This document shows, piece after piece, positions 1-9,507 of a stretch of 64,000 nt of DNA; position 1 is the first letter of the stretch, and every line of letters starts with the position of its first letter. The stretch spans positions 3,264,501 through 3,328,500 of the forward strand of contig NZ_JACEGA010000001.1 in the NCBI RefSeq assembly GCF_014174405.1. Reading direction: 5' to 3'. The notes below the pieces were generated by a model. The model was not told the DNA's origin. It searched no databases and was given only the letters and a program-made list of their open reading frames with translations. The position numbers and the translations under genes are program-made. The DNA comes from Variimorphobacter saccharofermentans (lineage in GTDB: Bacteria > Bacillota > Clostridia > Lachnospirales > Lachnospiraceae).

Positions 1-149
1 TCTTCTTTCTTATCCTGCTGTATTTCATCCGTTTCTGTCAGTGTTACCGATTCGCTATCTGTTTCGGCTGCAAATGTAGAAACTGGTGACATACCTATGA
101 TGCTCACCAAGCATGCAATTGCCATACTACATACCTTTACTCGACTCAT
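1..149 (-). CDS. N-terminus of a secreted protein (partial)
   Basis: The reading frame starts at the ATG at 149 and runs off the left edge of the window, giving 49 residues. It opens MSRVKVCSMAIACLVSIIG and continues to an Ala-Ala site (STFAAET), a typical signal peptide with a short basic start, hydrophobic core and signal peptidase I site. A Ser/Thr/Glu-rich stretch follows, as in linkers of cell-surface proteins. A ribosome site (AGAGAGG) lies about 8 bases before the ATG. The mature domain is outside the window, so no function can be given. Confidence 0.6.
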   Translation of the reverse strand, partial: MSRVKVCSMAIACLVSIIGMSPVSTFAAETDSESVTLTETDEIQQDKKE

Positions 150-284
150 TTAGCATCCTCTCTTTCCAATGGCAAATGACCGGCACGTCAATGAGTAACC
201 AGTACTGATTACTTGTAACTTCCAGTACGTTCACGGGACGATACACCAACTTTCAAAATTAGTATACCCAGCATTAGAAAACTC

Positions 285-1001
285 CTACTTGCTTTTTGCT
301 CCTTTTTCTGCTTTTTTATATTTCTTGATATCATTTATCACATCTTTCCTAAGATTCTTCCATTCATCCTCATGTTCTACATAGTATAACGGGCAAAGCT
401 TACCAGTAACATCATAATGTCGAATAATATCCTTCTCTCCCATATCATACTCCATACACAGGGTTGCAAGAAGGGATACCAAAGATTTATAGGTCTCTTC
501 GGTGAATTTACCCGTCTCGTCCGGGTGACAGCACTCAATAGCTACGGTATCTTCATTTCTTTCGTTAGAGGCATATGCAATCTCATTCAAGGGAATACAT
601 TGTATTATCTCACCCTCCAGGCCAATAATAAAATGGCTGCTTGCATATGTGGATTTCTTCTCAGCCAGCCCTTCAAAGTAACTACGATTTGCTTTCGCTG
701 AAGTACCCGGATTCGCTGTATAATGTACCACAACTGAATTAATACGCTTTAACTCGGCTTGTGGTCTGGAATACGGATTCGGTGTCAGGTAATTTATCTC
801 AATCGGCTTCTTTAAGAATGTTTCCGGTAGTGTCTCTTTCCCTTCCGTATTGGATCCATACTGTTGCATCACTTTATCTGTGATAAGTAATCCTGATAAC
901 AGGATAATCGGTATCAGCAACACAAATGCCAGATACATACGTAACCGTCTTTTTCTCCGCTTTTTTCGTACCCACTGTTCTTTTGTTAAAATTCTGCCCA
1001 T
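285..1001 (-). CDS. Membrane-anchored N-acetylmuramoyl-L-alanine amidase (Amidase_2/PGRP family)
   Basis: Cleaves the bond between N-acetylmuramic acid and L-Ala in peptidoglycan, acting outside the membrane. The N-terminus is very basic (residues 12-20) and followed by one membrane segment at about 22-41, so it should be an anchored type II protein. The amidase domain spans about 80-225. Zinc ligands of the family are visible: His93 in VVHYTANPG, His195 in IRHYDVTG and Cys203 in GKLCP. Total length 238 aa is normal for a single amidase domain with an anchor. It stands alone between the truncated secreted gene and an APH-like kinase. The role could be wall turnover or sporulation; the sequence does not decide. 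Confidence 0.85.
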   Translation of the reverse strand: MGRILTKEQWVRKKRRKRRLRMYLAFVLLIPIILLSGLLITDKVMQQYGSNTEGKETLPETFLKKPIEINYLTPNPYSRPQAELKRINSVVVHYTANPGTSAKANRSYFEGLAEKKSTYASSHFIIGLEGEIIQCIPLNEIAYASNERNEDTVAIECCHPDETGKFTEETYKSLVSLLATLCMEYDMGEKDIIRHYDVTGKLCPLYYVEHEDEWKNLRKDVINDIKKYKKAEKGAKSK

Positions 1002-1080
1002 ATTTTCTCACATTCCTACGTAAAGCTTTACTAAAATACTATTTTAATTAGCAATTTTCATTCATGACTGCGATATAAGT

Positions 1081-1881
1081 TTATGTAGTTAATGACAGTT
1101 CCCGCCTAATCTCTTCTAAAAAATGTTCCGCCTCGTTTTCCGGAATCCATTCTACTAGTCTGGCCGCCATAATAGGAAGCCTCCATCCGTTAATCTCCTT
1201 AATTGACATCCCTGATAGTTTCATATATTGCTTTTGATATACCTTGGCAATATACTTTCTAATTTTCTTTGTGAAATAGCGCGCTAAACCTCCCGAAGGT
1301 AGGTTTCCCGCCATGAATAACAAGGTTGTTCTAGCCACATCAGCACTAGGACTTCCTGCCGCAGCCGTCATCCAATCAAGTATCATGGATTTGTCATTCG
1401 TCCGTATTACATTTCCCGGATGGTAATCTCCATGGCACAATGCTTCCCCGTCGGGTAGCTCCTGTAATCTGGCTAGAATTAGTTGCTTTTCTTCCTCACT
1501 TAGCTGTTTGGCATGACGAATATTCCATTCCAAAATATCCTTATATTTTGATAAGCCCTCTGCTTTGCACTGATGAATTTCATAATGCAGTGCAGCAAAA
1601 TGCGCTATATTTCTTTTCAATGATAATGGTTGCTTTAGCAGCAGATCCAACATGGAGGTTCCTTGAATATATTCATATATGATACCTGATCTTCCCTCAT
1701 ATTGGATCATTGATCCCACCTTTGGCACTGGCAGTCCACATTCTTGTACTTTTTGACTGTTACGATATTCTTTCTCAATCCCCGCCTGTGCATAGTCCTG
1801 TCGAAATAGTTTGAGTATTTCCTTCTCTCCCCATTGATAAATTTCCGCTGTATTTCCTTCTCCAATTAATTCTCCCTTCAT
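1081..1881 (-). CDS. APH-family small-molecule kinase-like protein
   Basis: Aminoglycoside phosphotransferase/choline kinase fold, 266 aa. The N-lobe begins with a nucleotide loop-like LIGEGNTAEIYQW and has the ATP lysine region ILKLF. The catalytic loop is HGDYHPGNV (about residues 150-158) and the metal site is ILDWMTAA, corresponding to Brenner's motif and the DxD-like Asp of APH enzymes. In Clostridia such proteins are often called phosphotransferases of unknown substrate, and resistance should not be assumed. Start chosen at the ATG at 1881, with AAAGGTGG five bases upstream. The gene is monocistronic, with no neighbour that points to a substrate. Confidence 0.75.
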   Translation of the reverse strand: MKGELIGEGNTAEIYQWGEKEILKLFRQDYAQAGIEKEYRNSQKVQECGLPVPKVGSMIQYEGRSGIIYEYIQGTSMLDLLLKQPLSLKRNIAHFAALHYEIHQCKAEGLSKYKDILEWNIRHAKQLSEEEKQLILARLQELPDGEALCHGDYHPGNVIRTNDKSMILDWMTAAAGSPSADVARTTLLFMAGNLPSGGLARYFTKKIRKYIAKVYQKQYMKLSGMSIKEINGWRLPIMAARLVEWIPENEAEHFLEEIRRELSLTT

Positions 1882-1928
1882 CTGCCCACCTTTCCGGTAT
1901 TATTCCTTCATCTGCTCGCATTTTCCGA
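1875..1928. repeat. Imperfect 30-bp tandem duplication at the start of the APH-like gene
   Basis: CCTTCATCTGC followed by a C/T-rich stretch ending TTTCCG occurs at 1875 and again at 1905. The unit overlapping the start codon and ribosome site has therefore been duplicated immediately upstream. The second copy has several substitutions and no open frame of its own. Confidence 0.5.
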
Positions 1929-2102
1929 AATCATAGTTAGAATATTCCTTATATTTAGTATTTTCTCATTTATTGTATGGATTATTATTGCAAATGTCAA
2001 TCCGATAGGTTATCTTTCTTTAATAACGATTTTCACAGCTAAAATCTTCAATTTAATAATCAATTGTCTCACTTTCTAATCTGCTTATATTATGAATGTA
2101 AA

Positions 2103-2136
2103 AGGACTGAGTTCGGTATCTACCGTTCTCAGTCCT
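2103..2136 (-). terminator. Probable guaB terminator
   Basis: Inverted repeat AGGACTGAG ... CTCAGTCCT with a second nested stem CGGTA/TACCG, about 60 bases after the guaB stop. The downstream U tract on the minus strand (TTTACATT) is weak. The remainder of 1882-2198 shows no gene. Confidence 0.6.
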
Positions 2137-2198
2137 ATGCTTATATTATTCAATAATTATTCTTCTATTATTACACTTCTGTTACTATTCTTTATTTT

Positions 2199-3803
<1,605 letters not shown>

Positions 3804-3811
3804 TTATGCAA

Positions 3812-3847
3812 AGAGGATGCTCCCTTATACTTACAGAAGCATCCTCT
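3812..3847 (-). terminator. Terminator of the DUF6106-like gene
   Basis: Perfect 10-bp arms AGAGGATGCT and AGCATCCTCT with a 16-base loop, just after the stop codon at 3857. The U tract is weak on the minus strand. Confidence 0.65.
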
Positions 3848-3856
3848 AATAATATT

Positions 3857-4354
3857 TTACAGCTGAGCAATTTTTCTTGGGCTCTTTTGTTTCATCATAC
3901 CAAGCATCTTTTCACTCGGTTCGAACACAATACGATACGTCTTATCTTCAACCTTTGCGATTATAATATAAGGCTTGTTGTTCTTATCTCTGGATGAAAA
4001 GTCCTTCGTTTGAACTTGTACATAGGTATATCCGTCCAAAGCATGGGAACCTTCAGGAGCTACGATCTCTACCTGCTCCATGTCAATACGTAGCATGGTC
4101 TTACGCTTTGATTTACCGGTAATACGATCAAAGTCAATCTGTCCGTCTACAAAGACATATTCGTATTCGATACTTAGCTTCGGATAAAGATAGACAAGCG
4201 CTGCTGCCAGCACTACTCCAATCATACTGAATATACCACCCAATAATACAAGTACAACACCTATCGCCACACCGAAAATCAGGAGTGCCCGTAGCCCTAT
4301 GAGAGCTGCATCATCCTTTCTTTTAACCCCTGCTTCTGCATACATTTGATTCAT
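3857..4354 (-). CDS. Small membrane protein, DUF6106-like
   Basis: A 165-aa protein with two adjacent hydrophobic segments at about 22-58 and a soluble C-terminal half. The C-terminal part carries a pattern (IDFDRITGKSKRK, then a MEQVEIVAP motif and a long beta-rich tail) that I recognise from conserved Lachnospiraceae proteins annotated as DUF6106. Topology resembles bPH-type membrane proteins, in which a hairpin of two helices is followed by a cytoplasmic beta domain; that comparison is inference. It lies alone between guaB and ilvE and has its own terminator. No enzymatic motif is visible and the function is unknown. Confidence 0.6.
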   Translation of the reverse strand: MNQMYAEAGVKRKDDAALIGLRALLIFGVAIGVVLVLLGGIFSMIGVVLAAALVYLYPKLSIEYEYVFVDGQIDFDRITGKSKRKTMLRIDMEQVEIVAPEGSHALDGYTYVQVQTKDFSSRDKNNKPYIIIAKVEDKTYRIVFEPSEKMLGMMKQKSPRKIAQL

Positions 4355-4424
4355 TCTTTACCTCCGTCAATAAGCTTGGTATTCACACATATACCCTATA
4401 ATCAAAGCTAATTTTTCTATTTTA

Positions 4425-5525
4425 TTATACTTCCACGGTCCAATTATGAATATCCTCTAATCTGCCTAATTGTATTCCAGTAATGGTATCATATAACTTT
4501 TGGCTTATCGGACCGATACCACCGTCCTGAACCTGCATGATATGATTTTCCCACCTTAGCTGACCAACTGGGGATATTACTGCTGCCGTTCCGGTACCCC
4601 ATACCTCTTCCAGAGTACCATTTTCATGAGCGGCTTTGATCTCATCAATGGAGATTTTACGTTCTTCTGTTGGCAGGCCCCACTCTCTGCAGAGTGCTAA
4701 TACCGAATCTCTCGTTACACCTGGAAGGATACTTCCATTTAGTTCCGGAGTTAATACTGTTCCATTTATCTTAAAGAATATATTCATGGCTCCGACTTCT
4801 TCAATATACTTTCTATGAACTCCATCCAGCCATAATACCTGTGAATAGCCCTCATCATGTGCTTTCACCTGGGATTTCATGGATGCAACATAGTTTGCAC
4901 CAGTTTTTGCTTCACCAATTCCTCCCTTTACGGCTCTCACATATTCATCTTCAATCCATATTTTCACTGGATTCAGTCCTTCTGGATAATATGCTCCTAC
5001 GGGTGAAAGGATAATGATAAACAGATACCGGTCAGAAGGTCTTACTCCCAGGTATGGATCTGTAGCAATAATAAATGGTCTAATATAGAGAGAAGTTCCC
5101 TCTTTTGTAGGAATCCATGCTTCATCTACTTTAACGACAGTTTTAATTGCCTGCAGGAAATCTTCCTCTGGAATTTCCGGAATGCAAATTCTGCGATTCG
5201 TACGATTTGCTCTTTCGATATTCTTATCAGGTCGGAACAACAGGGTTCTTCCATCATCTGTCTTGTAAGCCTTTAAGCCTTCAAACATTTCCTGACCATA
5301 ATGAAAAACCATTGCTGAAGGTTCCAGATTAAGAGGCTGATACGGTATGACACGGGGATCATACCAGCCTTTCCCTGTCTCATAGTTCATGATAAACATA
5401 TGGTCCGTAAAAATAGTACCAAACTTCAAAGGATTATCTTTGCCTGGTAATACCTTTGGATCTTTCGTTTTTTCGATTCTGATATTAAGCACACTTATCA
5501 TCCTTCCTTTTGTTCTACTCGCCAT
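4425..5525 (-). CDS. ilvE: Branched-chain amino acid aminotransferase
   Basis: PLP enzyme of fold type IV that interconverts Leu, Ile and Val with their 2-oxo acids using glutamate/2-oxoglutarate. The 366-aa protein is the long clostridial/mammalian-type BCAT. The Schiff-base lysine is Lys207 in GEAKTGANY, and the PLP-phosphate region near the C-terminus (GTGTAAVISPVG) is intact. Start is uncertain: the ATG at 5525 has AAGGA five bases upstream, but an AAGGAAGG lies just before an ATG at 5501 and a GTG at 5492, and homologues usually begin near the latter (NIRIEKTKDP). No T-box or leader peptide is visible in the 70 bases upstream. Confidence 0.92.
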   Translation of the reverse strand: MASRTKGRMISVLNIRIEKTKDPKVLPGKDNPLKFGTIFTDHMFIMNYETGKGWYDPRVIPYQPLNLEPSAMVFHYGQEMFEGLKAYKTDDGRTLLFRPDKNIERANRTNRRICIPEIPEEDFLQAIKTVVKVDEAWIPTKEGTSLYIRPFIIATDPYLGVRPSDRYLFIIILSPVGAYYPEGLNPVKIWIEDEYVRAVKGGIGEAKTGANYVASMKSQVKAHDEGYSQVLWLDGVHRKYIEEVGAMNIFFKINGTVLTPELNGSILPGVTRDSVLALCREWGLPTEERKISIDEIKAAHENGTLEEVWGTGTAAVISPVGQLRWENHIMQVQDGGIGPISQKLYDTITGIQLGRLEDIHNWTVEV

Positions 5526-5596
5526 CTAATTCCTTGCAACGATGTAAAATTTTATTTATTTTCTATAGTAGTCTTCCTTAGCAAATTTTTCAAGTA

Positions 5597-6094
5597 TTAT
5601 TTACGATTAATTCTTTCATATCTGCAAAATGTATAAGCCAGATCATAATAGGTCTGCTCTTCTGTCTCTTCCGCAAGATACCAGTCCTCCATCTGATCCA
5701 GATTCGGAAAATAAGTGTCTGCTTCATAACAATAATCTATTTTCGTAACATGTGCTATATCACAATACGGAAGCATCTGCTTATAGATGCTGGCTCCTCC
5801 TATGACATATATATCTTCTGATCTATATTTCTCTGCCTCCTTCAAGGCATCTTCTATACTATTAACCACGATGGCATCCTTCACCTTATAATCCTTCTCT
5901 AAGGCAATTACAATATTGGTTCTGTTCTTAAGAGGTTGTCCTCCAGGGAAGCTCTCCAACGTATTCTTTCCCATGATAACTACTTTGTTCGTTGTCTCAT
6001 CCCGAAAAAAGCGCATATCCGCCGGAATACTTACCAGGAGCTTATTCTTATATCCAATTGCCCAATTCTTATCGACAGCAACTATTAAATTCAT
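5597..6094 (-). CDS. folA: Dihydrofolate reductase
   Basis: Reduces dihydrofolate to tetrahydrofolate with NADPH, regenerating the cofactor that ThyA oxidises. The protein begins MNLIVAVDKNWAIGYKN, with the DHFR Trp-Ala-Ile-Gly motif, followed by VIMGKNTLESFP and the NADPH site YVIGGASIYKQ. I chose the ATG at 6094 rather than an in-frame GTG at 6106, because AGGTGAG lies seven bases before the ATG and this gives the usual DHFR N-terminus (165 aa). The gene follows thyA by about 67 bases on the same strand, a common thyA-folA pairing. Confidence 0.95.
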   Translation of the reverse strand: MNLIVAVDKNWAIGYKNKLLVSIPADMRFFRDETTNKVVIMGKNTLESFPGGQPLKNRTNIVIALEKDYKVKDAIVVNSIEDALKEAEKYRSEDIYVIGGASIYKQMLPYCDIAHVTKIDYCYEADTYFPNLDQMEDWYLAEETEEQTYYDLAYTFCRYERINRK

Positions 6095-6161
6095 CCAATG
6101 TCTCACCTTTCTTATCTGGTTTTATCTCCGTCATCATCTGGTTACAACTACTCCGATATTC

Positions 6162-7010
6162 TTATACCGCTACCGGAATGTGCTCTACCTTAGGTCCATG
6201 CTGATAATTTCGTAATTCAAAATCCTCTGGCTTAAACTGATAGAAATCCTTTATCTCCGGATTCATCCAGAAGGTTGGCGCTTCATAGGTTGGTCTCTCT
6301 ATCAGTTCTCGAATTATTGGAATATGTCTGTCATAAATATGAGCATCTGCAATCACATGGATCAGTTCTCCTACTTCAAAATCACAAATCTGAGCGAGCA
6401 TATGAATCAAAACAGCATACTGACAGACATTCCAATTGTTTGCCGCAAGAATATCATTCGAACGTTGATTCAAAATACCATTTAAGACAAGCTTATCATT
6501 TTCCTTATTCTTTGTAACATTAAAGGTCATACTATAAGCACAGGGATATAAGTTCATTTCATGAAGATCCTGATGTACATAAAGATTTGTTATGATACGT
6601 CGACTATATGGATTGTTTTTAAGATCATAAATCACACGATCTACCTGATCCATCTCGCCTTCTTTATACTTGTGCTTGATGCTGAACTGGTAACCATAGG
6701 CCTTGCCGATAGAACCGTTCTCATCTGCCCAGCTATCCCAGATATGACTATTCAGATCATTTATATTATTGGATTTCTTTTGCCAGATCCATAGAAGCTC
6801 ATCTACACAGCTCTTCAATGCTGTCCTTCGAAGAGTCATTGCCGGAAATTCTTTTGATAAATCATAGCGATTTACTACGCCGAACTTCTTAATCGTATAC
6901 GCGTAGGAGCCATCCTCCCATTTCGGTCTAACCTTTTCACCCTCGGTACTTACACCGTTTTCCAGAATATCTTTGCACATCGCAATAAATATATTATCTG
7001 CTAAACTCAT
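6162..7010 (-). CDS. thyA: Thymidylate synthase
   Basis: Methylates dUMP to dTMP using methylene-tetrahydrofolate. The catalytic nucleophile is Cys157 in LYPCAYSMTFNV; the usual LPPCH context is altered to LYPCA, which is seen in some clostridial homologues. The phosphate-binding LNQRSND and the IYDRH dUMP-contact segment are present. At 282 aa it is slightly longer than the E. coli enzyme. The start at 7010 has GGGAGG five bases upstream. The folA gene follows, so the pair probably forms one dTMP-synthesis unit. The leader contains a 26-bp tandem repeat. Confidence 0.96.
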   Translation of the reverse strand: MSLADNIFIAMCKDILENGVSTEGEKVRPKWEDGSYAYTIKKFGVVNRYDLSKEFPAMTLRRTALKSCVDELLWIWQKKSNNINDLNSHIWDSWADENGSIGKAYGYQFSIKHKYKEGEMDQVDRVIYDLKNNPYSRRIITNLYVHQDLHEMNLYPCAYSMTFNVTKNKENDKLVLNGILNQRSNDILAANNWNVCQYAVLIHMLAQICDFEVGELIHVIADAHIYDRHIPIIRELIERPTYEAPTFWMNPEIKDFYQFKPEDFELRNYQHGPKVEHIPVAV

Positions 7011-7022
7011 TCTATCCTCCCT

Positions 7023-7074
7023 CTGCCTCCTGTGTCGATCTCAGGAATCTGCTTCCTGTGTCGTTCTCAGGAAT
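7023..7074. repeat. 26-bp tandem repeat in the thyA leader
   Basis: Two adjacent 26-bp units (7023-7048 and 7049-7074) match at 24 positions. Each contains the inverted pair TCCTG/CAGGA and could form a small hairpin. They lie immediately upstream of the thyA ribosome site, inside the likely 5' untranslated region. Confidence 0.8.
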
Positions 7075-7102
7075 GCGACAGTTCTTTGTATGCCTCATAT
7101 GT

Positions 7103-7128
7103 GTAATGCGTACTTCATCACGCATTAC
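7103..7128. other. Small hairpin upstream of thyA
   Basis: Perfect 9-bp arms GTAATGCGT and ACGCATTAC with an 8-base loop. There is no U tract on either strand, so it may be an operator or a 5' leader structure rather than a terminator. Confidence 0.5.
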
Positions 7129-7197
7129 GTCATCCTAATTATATATTCTACCGCACATAATAGATCAAGGCAATATAATCTTTCAGCTTACAGGCAG

Positions 7198-7358
7198 GGG
7201 CGGTTGCATAATGTATCAGCAGAGATTATAACTTACCTCACACACATAAGGAAGGACATCATTGATGATTTTATATGTCCATACAAAATTCAACAATGAT
7301 GTCCTTCTGACAGTTCATTATGGTAAATTATTATCCCTGATACATTATACAACCGCCC
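7198..7358 (-). repeat. Structured repeat, copy 1 (inverted, short form)
   Basis: A 161-bp imperfect inverted repeat with ends GGGCGGTTG and CAACCGCCC. Read on the minus strand it aligns with the copies at 15.1, 30.1 and 54.3 kb: outer stem, the internal-loop strands CCATAATGAACTGTC and TATGTGTGTGAGG, then a GAAGGACATCATTG / CAATGATGTCCTTC stem. It lacks the apical CTCAG/CTGAG stem and its loop, so it is about 25 bases shorter. It begins about 75 bases after the stop codon of the lipoprotein gene at 7433 and is in the same orientation as that gene. Confidence 0.9.
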
Positions 7359-7432
7359 AAGTGACTGCATTAACACAATTCCTGTCCGTTATATAATGGT
7401 GTTATACATATTATATTATTATATGCATTTTT

Positions 7433-9274
7433 CTATTTGAATAACTTATCCGATGCAGGTCGATTGGATACTTCTATTTTATATACTTTATTGGTCTCCT
7501 TATTAATTAATATTTCCACACAATCTAGGATACTGTCCGGACCCGCGATACTATAGGAAATATAAGAAGATCCATCGTAGGTCTCAAAGGTTGTCCCACT
7601 CAGAGCCTTCTCTAAATCCTTTTTCGACATGCCTATGGTAATTCCTTTTTGGACGGTCAAAGGTACATTCATGTAATTAACGTCTGCTTCAACCTCTGTT
7701 ACAAAGCAATTCTCAACTGTGGTAGCATAATCTGCATAATTATATACCATCGCCCGGAAGGACTGATTATTCTTAATCAACGTAATCCATCCTGAATCCT
7801 TCGCAACTACATTCGCATCAGACTCACTCTCTACAATCTTCCATCCATTCTTCTCGAATTCTGAATATGGTGCCGGTAATTGATAGAGTGCACCGTCAAA
7901 CTCTACAATAAACTTAGTAAAATCATCTCCTAATGAGCTTGGTGCTTTGTATTGCTTAACAATATCAGGTACCTCGGTATTGATTTCCACATTCTGTAAT
8001 GCACCCTCTGGTAATACAAAGTTTCTTACATCAATTGAATCAACCACTTTGGTCTCAGGATTTATACCTATTTCAATTTCCTGATAGGAAGCATACTCAT
8101 ATGTCAAGCTAATGCTATATTCACTCTCATATAGATCAGTAGGATCACCATACGCGGCTATAATATCTTCCTTGGAAGACACTCCATAGGTTATTCCACC
8201 CGGAAGACTTGCTGATATTGTCGGAGCATCATAATACTCTTCCACACACAGTCCACCAATCAGGCAATTGCTATAGGGCTCTACATTAACCCCCATATTA
8301 ATGATTTCCGCACTTATCTCCATATCACCCTTTGTGAAGGTACATCCCATCATATATTCATTTGGCGCCAGTGTCTGTGTATCATCTTCTTCAGATATCC
8401 AGCCTCTGCTTACGAAATCTGAGTACTTCATAGGAAGCTGATATACTTCTCCTTCAATTTCGATTTGGAAGCTATATAAATCGTTCGAAAGTGTTCCACT
8501 GCCTGTTGATGTCTGATCCGTCTCCGGTGCAACGGAAGGCGCTGTAGTAGGCTCCGGTTGTTCCTCCTCAGCAGGTGTTTCACTCACTTCTATATCATCC
8601 TCTGCGCCTGTGTCAAATTTATCCTCAAGACTAGGATCATACTCATCTGCAACTACACTCTTCGCAACATAATCAATCATTTTATTTGCTTTTTTACCAG
8701 CTTCATCTTCAGTAACGCCTACAAATAGCATGGAAGCAATATCATCATCCTGAATTAATACAATTTTTCCATGGAATTCGTTATCAACACCCTCAATAAA
8801 TTCTAAATCTGCGGATGCATCCACTATCATCTTTATTACACCATCTTTATTGGTACTACGCACATACTTTTTCCCAATTTTAAAGTCATCTGAATCAGAA
8901 TCATCCAGCATATCCTGCAGATCGTCTAAATCCTCAACCTCTTCCAAATCAATATCTTCAACATTTGAACTTGCAAATATGATGTACTCCTCGAAGTTGA
9001 ATAGCATATAGACATCGGATAGCGTATCCATATAATAGGACTTATCCTTCTTCACATCCTCGATACTTGCTAAATCCTTTACAGAAGTAGCTTCCTCCAG
9101 ATACTCTTCTGGAACCTCAAAGATTAATCCATTCACGCTTTTGACTTTCTTAAAATCACTGTTTCTTTTCTCATTGTAAACTGCTAATGCCTTTGAACAT
9201 CCCGTCAGTAATAAACTAACGATACATGTTGCCAATAGTAGTTTAACTGTTCTTCTTATAGTGCCCTTTGGCAT
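7433..9274 (-). CDS. Large lipoprotein with two related C-terminal modules, function unknown
   Basis: A 613-aa protein with a lipoprotein signal (LLLTGCS, lipid-anchored Cys at 26). After it come an acidic N-terminal domain (to about 225), a Pro/Thr/Glu linker (about 232-262) and two related domains. The two repeats start FQIEIEGEVYQLPMKYSDF and FIVEFDGALYQLPAPYSEF and share a later motif (PGGITYGVSSKEDI versus QKGITIGMSKKDL), showing an internal duplication. I do not recognise the family and see no catalytic motif. It is probably exposed on the outer face of the membrane. It stands alone, with a structured repeat just after its stop. Confidence 0.7.
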   Translation of the reverse strand: MPKGTIRRTVKLLLATCIVSLLLTGCSKALAVYNEKRNSDFKKVKSVNGLIFEVPEEYLEEATSVKDLASIEDVKKDKSYYMDTLSDVYMLFNFEEYIIFASSNVEDIDLEEVEDLDDLQDMLDDSDSDDFKIGKKYVRSTNKDGVIKMIVDASADLEFIEGVDNEFHGKIVLIQDDDIASMLFVGVTEDEAGKKANKMIDYVAKSVVADEYDPSLEDKFDTGAEDDIEVSETPAEEEQPEPTTAPSVAPETDQTSTGSGTLSNDLYSFQIEIEGEVYQLPMKYSDFVSRGWISEEDDTQTLAPNEYMMGCTFTKGDMEISAEIINMGVNVEPYSNCLIGGLCVEEYYDAPTISASLPGGITYGVSSKEDIIAAYGDPTDLYESEYSISLTYEYASYQEIEIGINPETKVVDSIDVRNFVLPEGALQNVEINTEVPDIVKQYKAPSSLGDDFTKFIVEFDGALYQLPAPYSEFEKNGWKIVESESDANVVAKDSGWITLIKNNQSFRAMVYNYADYATTVENCFVTEVEADVNYMNVPLTVQKGITIGMSKKDLEKALSGTTFETYDGSSYISYSIAGPDSILDCVEILINKETNKVYKIEVSNRPASDKLFK

Positions 9275-9400
9275 ATTCCCACCCTTTCTTCTTTCGTAAA
9301 TATACAGTTCATAAGTATAGCATTTCCATATTTTTTATAGTATAGGTATTATTTCCTATATCGCAGTCACAATCCCTTTGTTTTACCGTATTCATAATGC

Positions 9401-9446
9401 AAAATAAAAAGCAATCGCAAAACCATTTTCTCGATTCTGCGACTGC
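9401..9446 (-). terminator. nrdD terminator
   Basis: On the minus strand GCAGTCGCA ... TGCGATTGC forms a 9-bp stem with one G-U pair, followed by TTTTTATTTT. It lies about 60 bases after the nrdD stop. Confidence 0.85.
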
Positions 9447-9507
9447 CTTTACTATGATTGTTATTATATTCCTTGACTGCTATTTGATGATATAATGAAG
9501 CATTATA

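Noticed and set aside
1081..1881. Antibiotic-resistance aminoglycoside phosphotransferase
   Set aside because: Only the general kinase motifs are visible; the family is mostly of unknown substrate in these bacteria, so a resistance call is not supported.
7198..7358. CRISPR array or IS element as explanation of the repeats
   Set aside because: The units are far apart, not regularly spaced, have internal dyad symmetry over 160-190 bp and contain no transposase frame.
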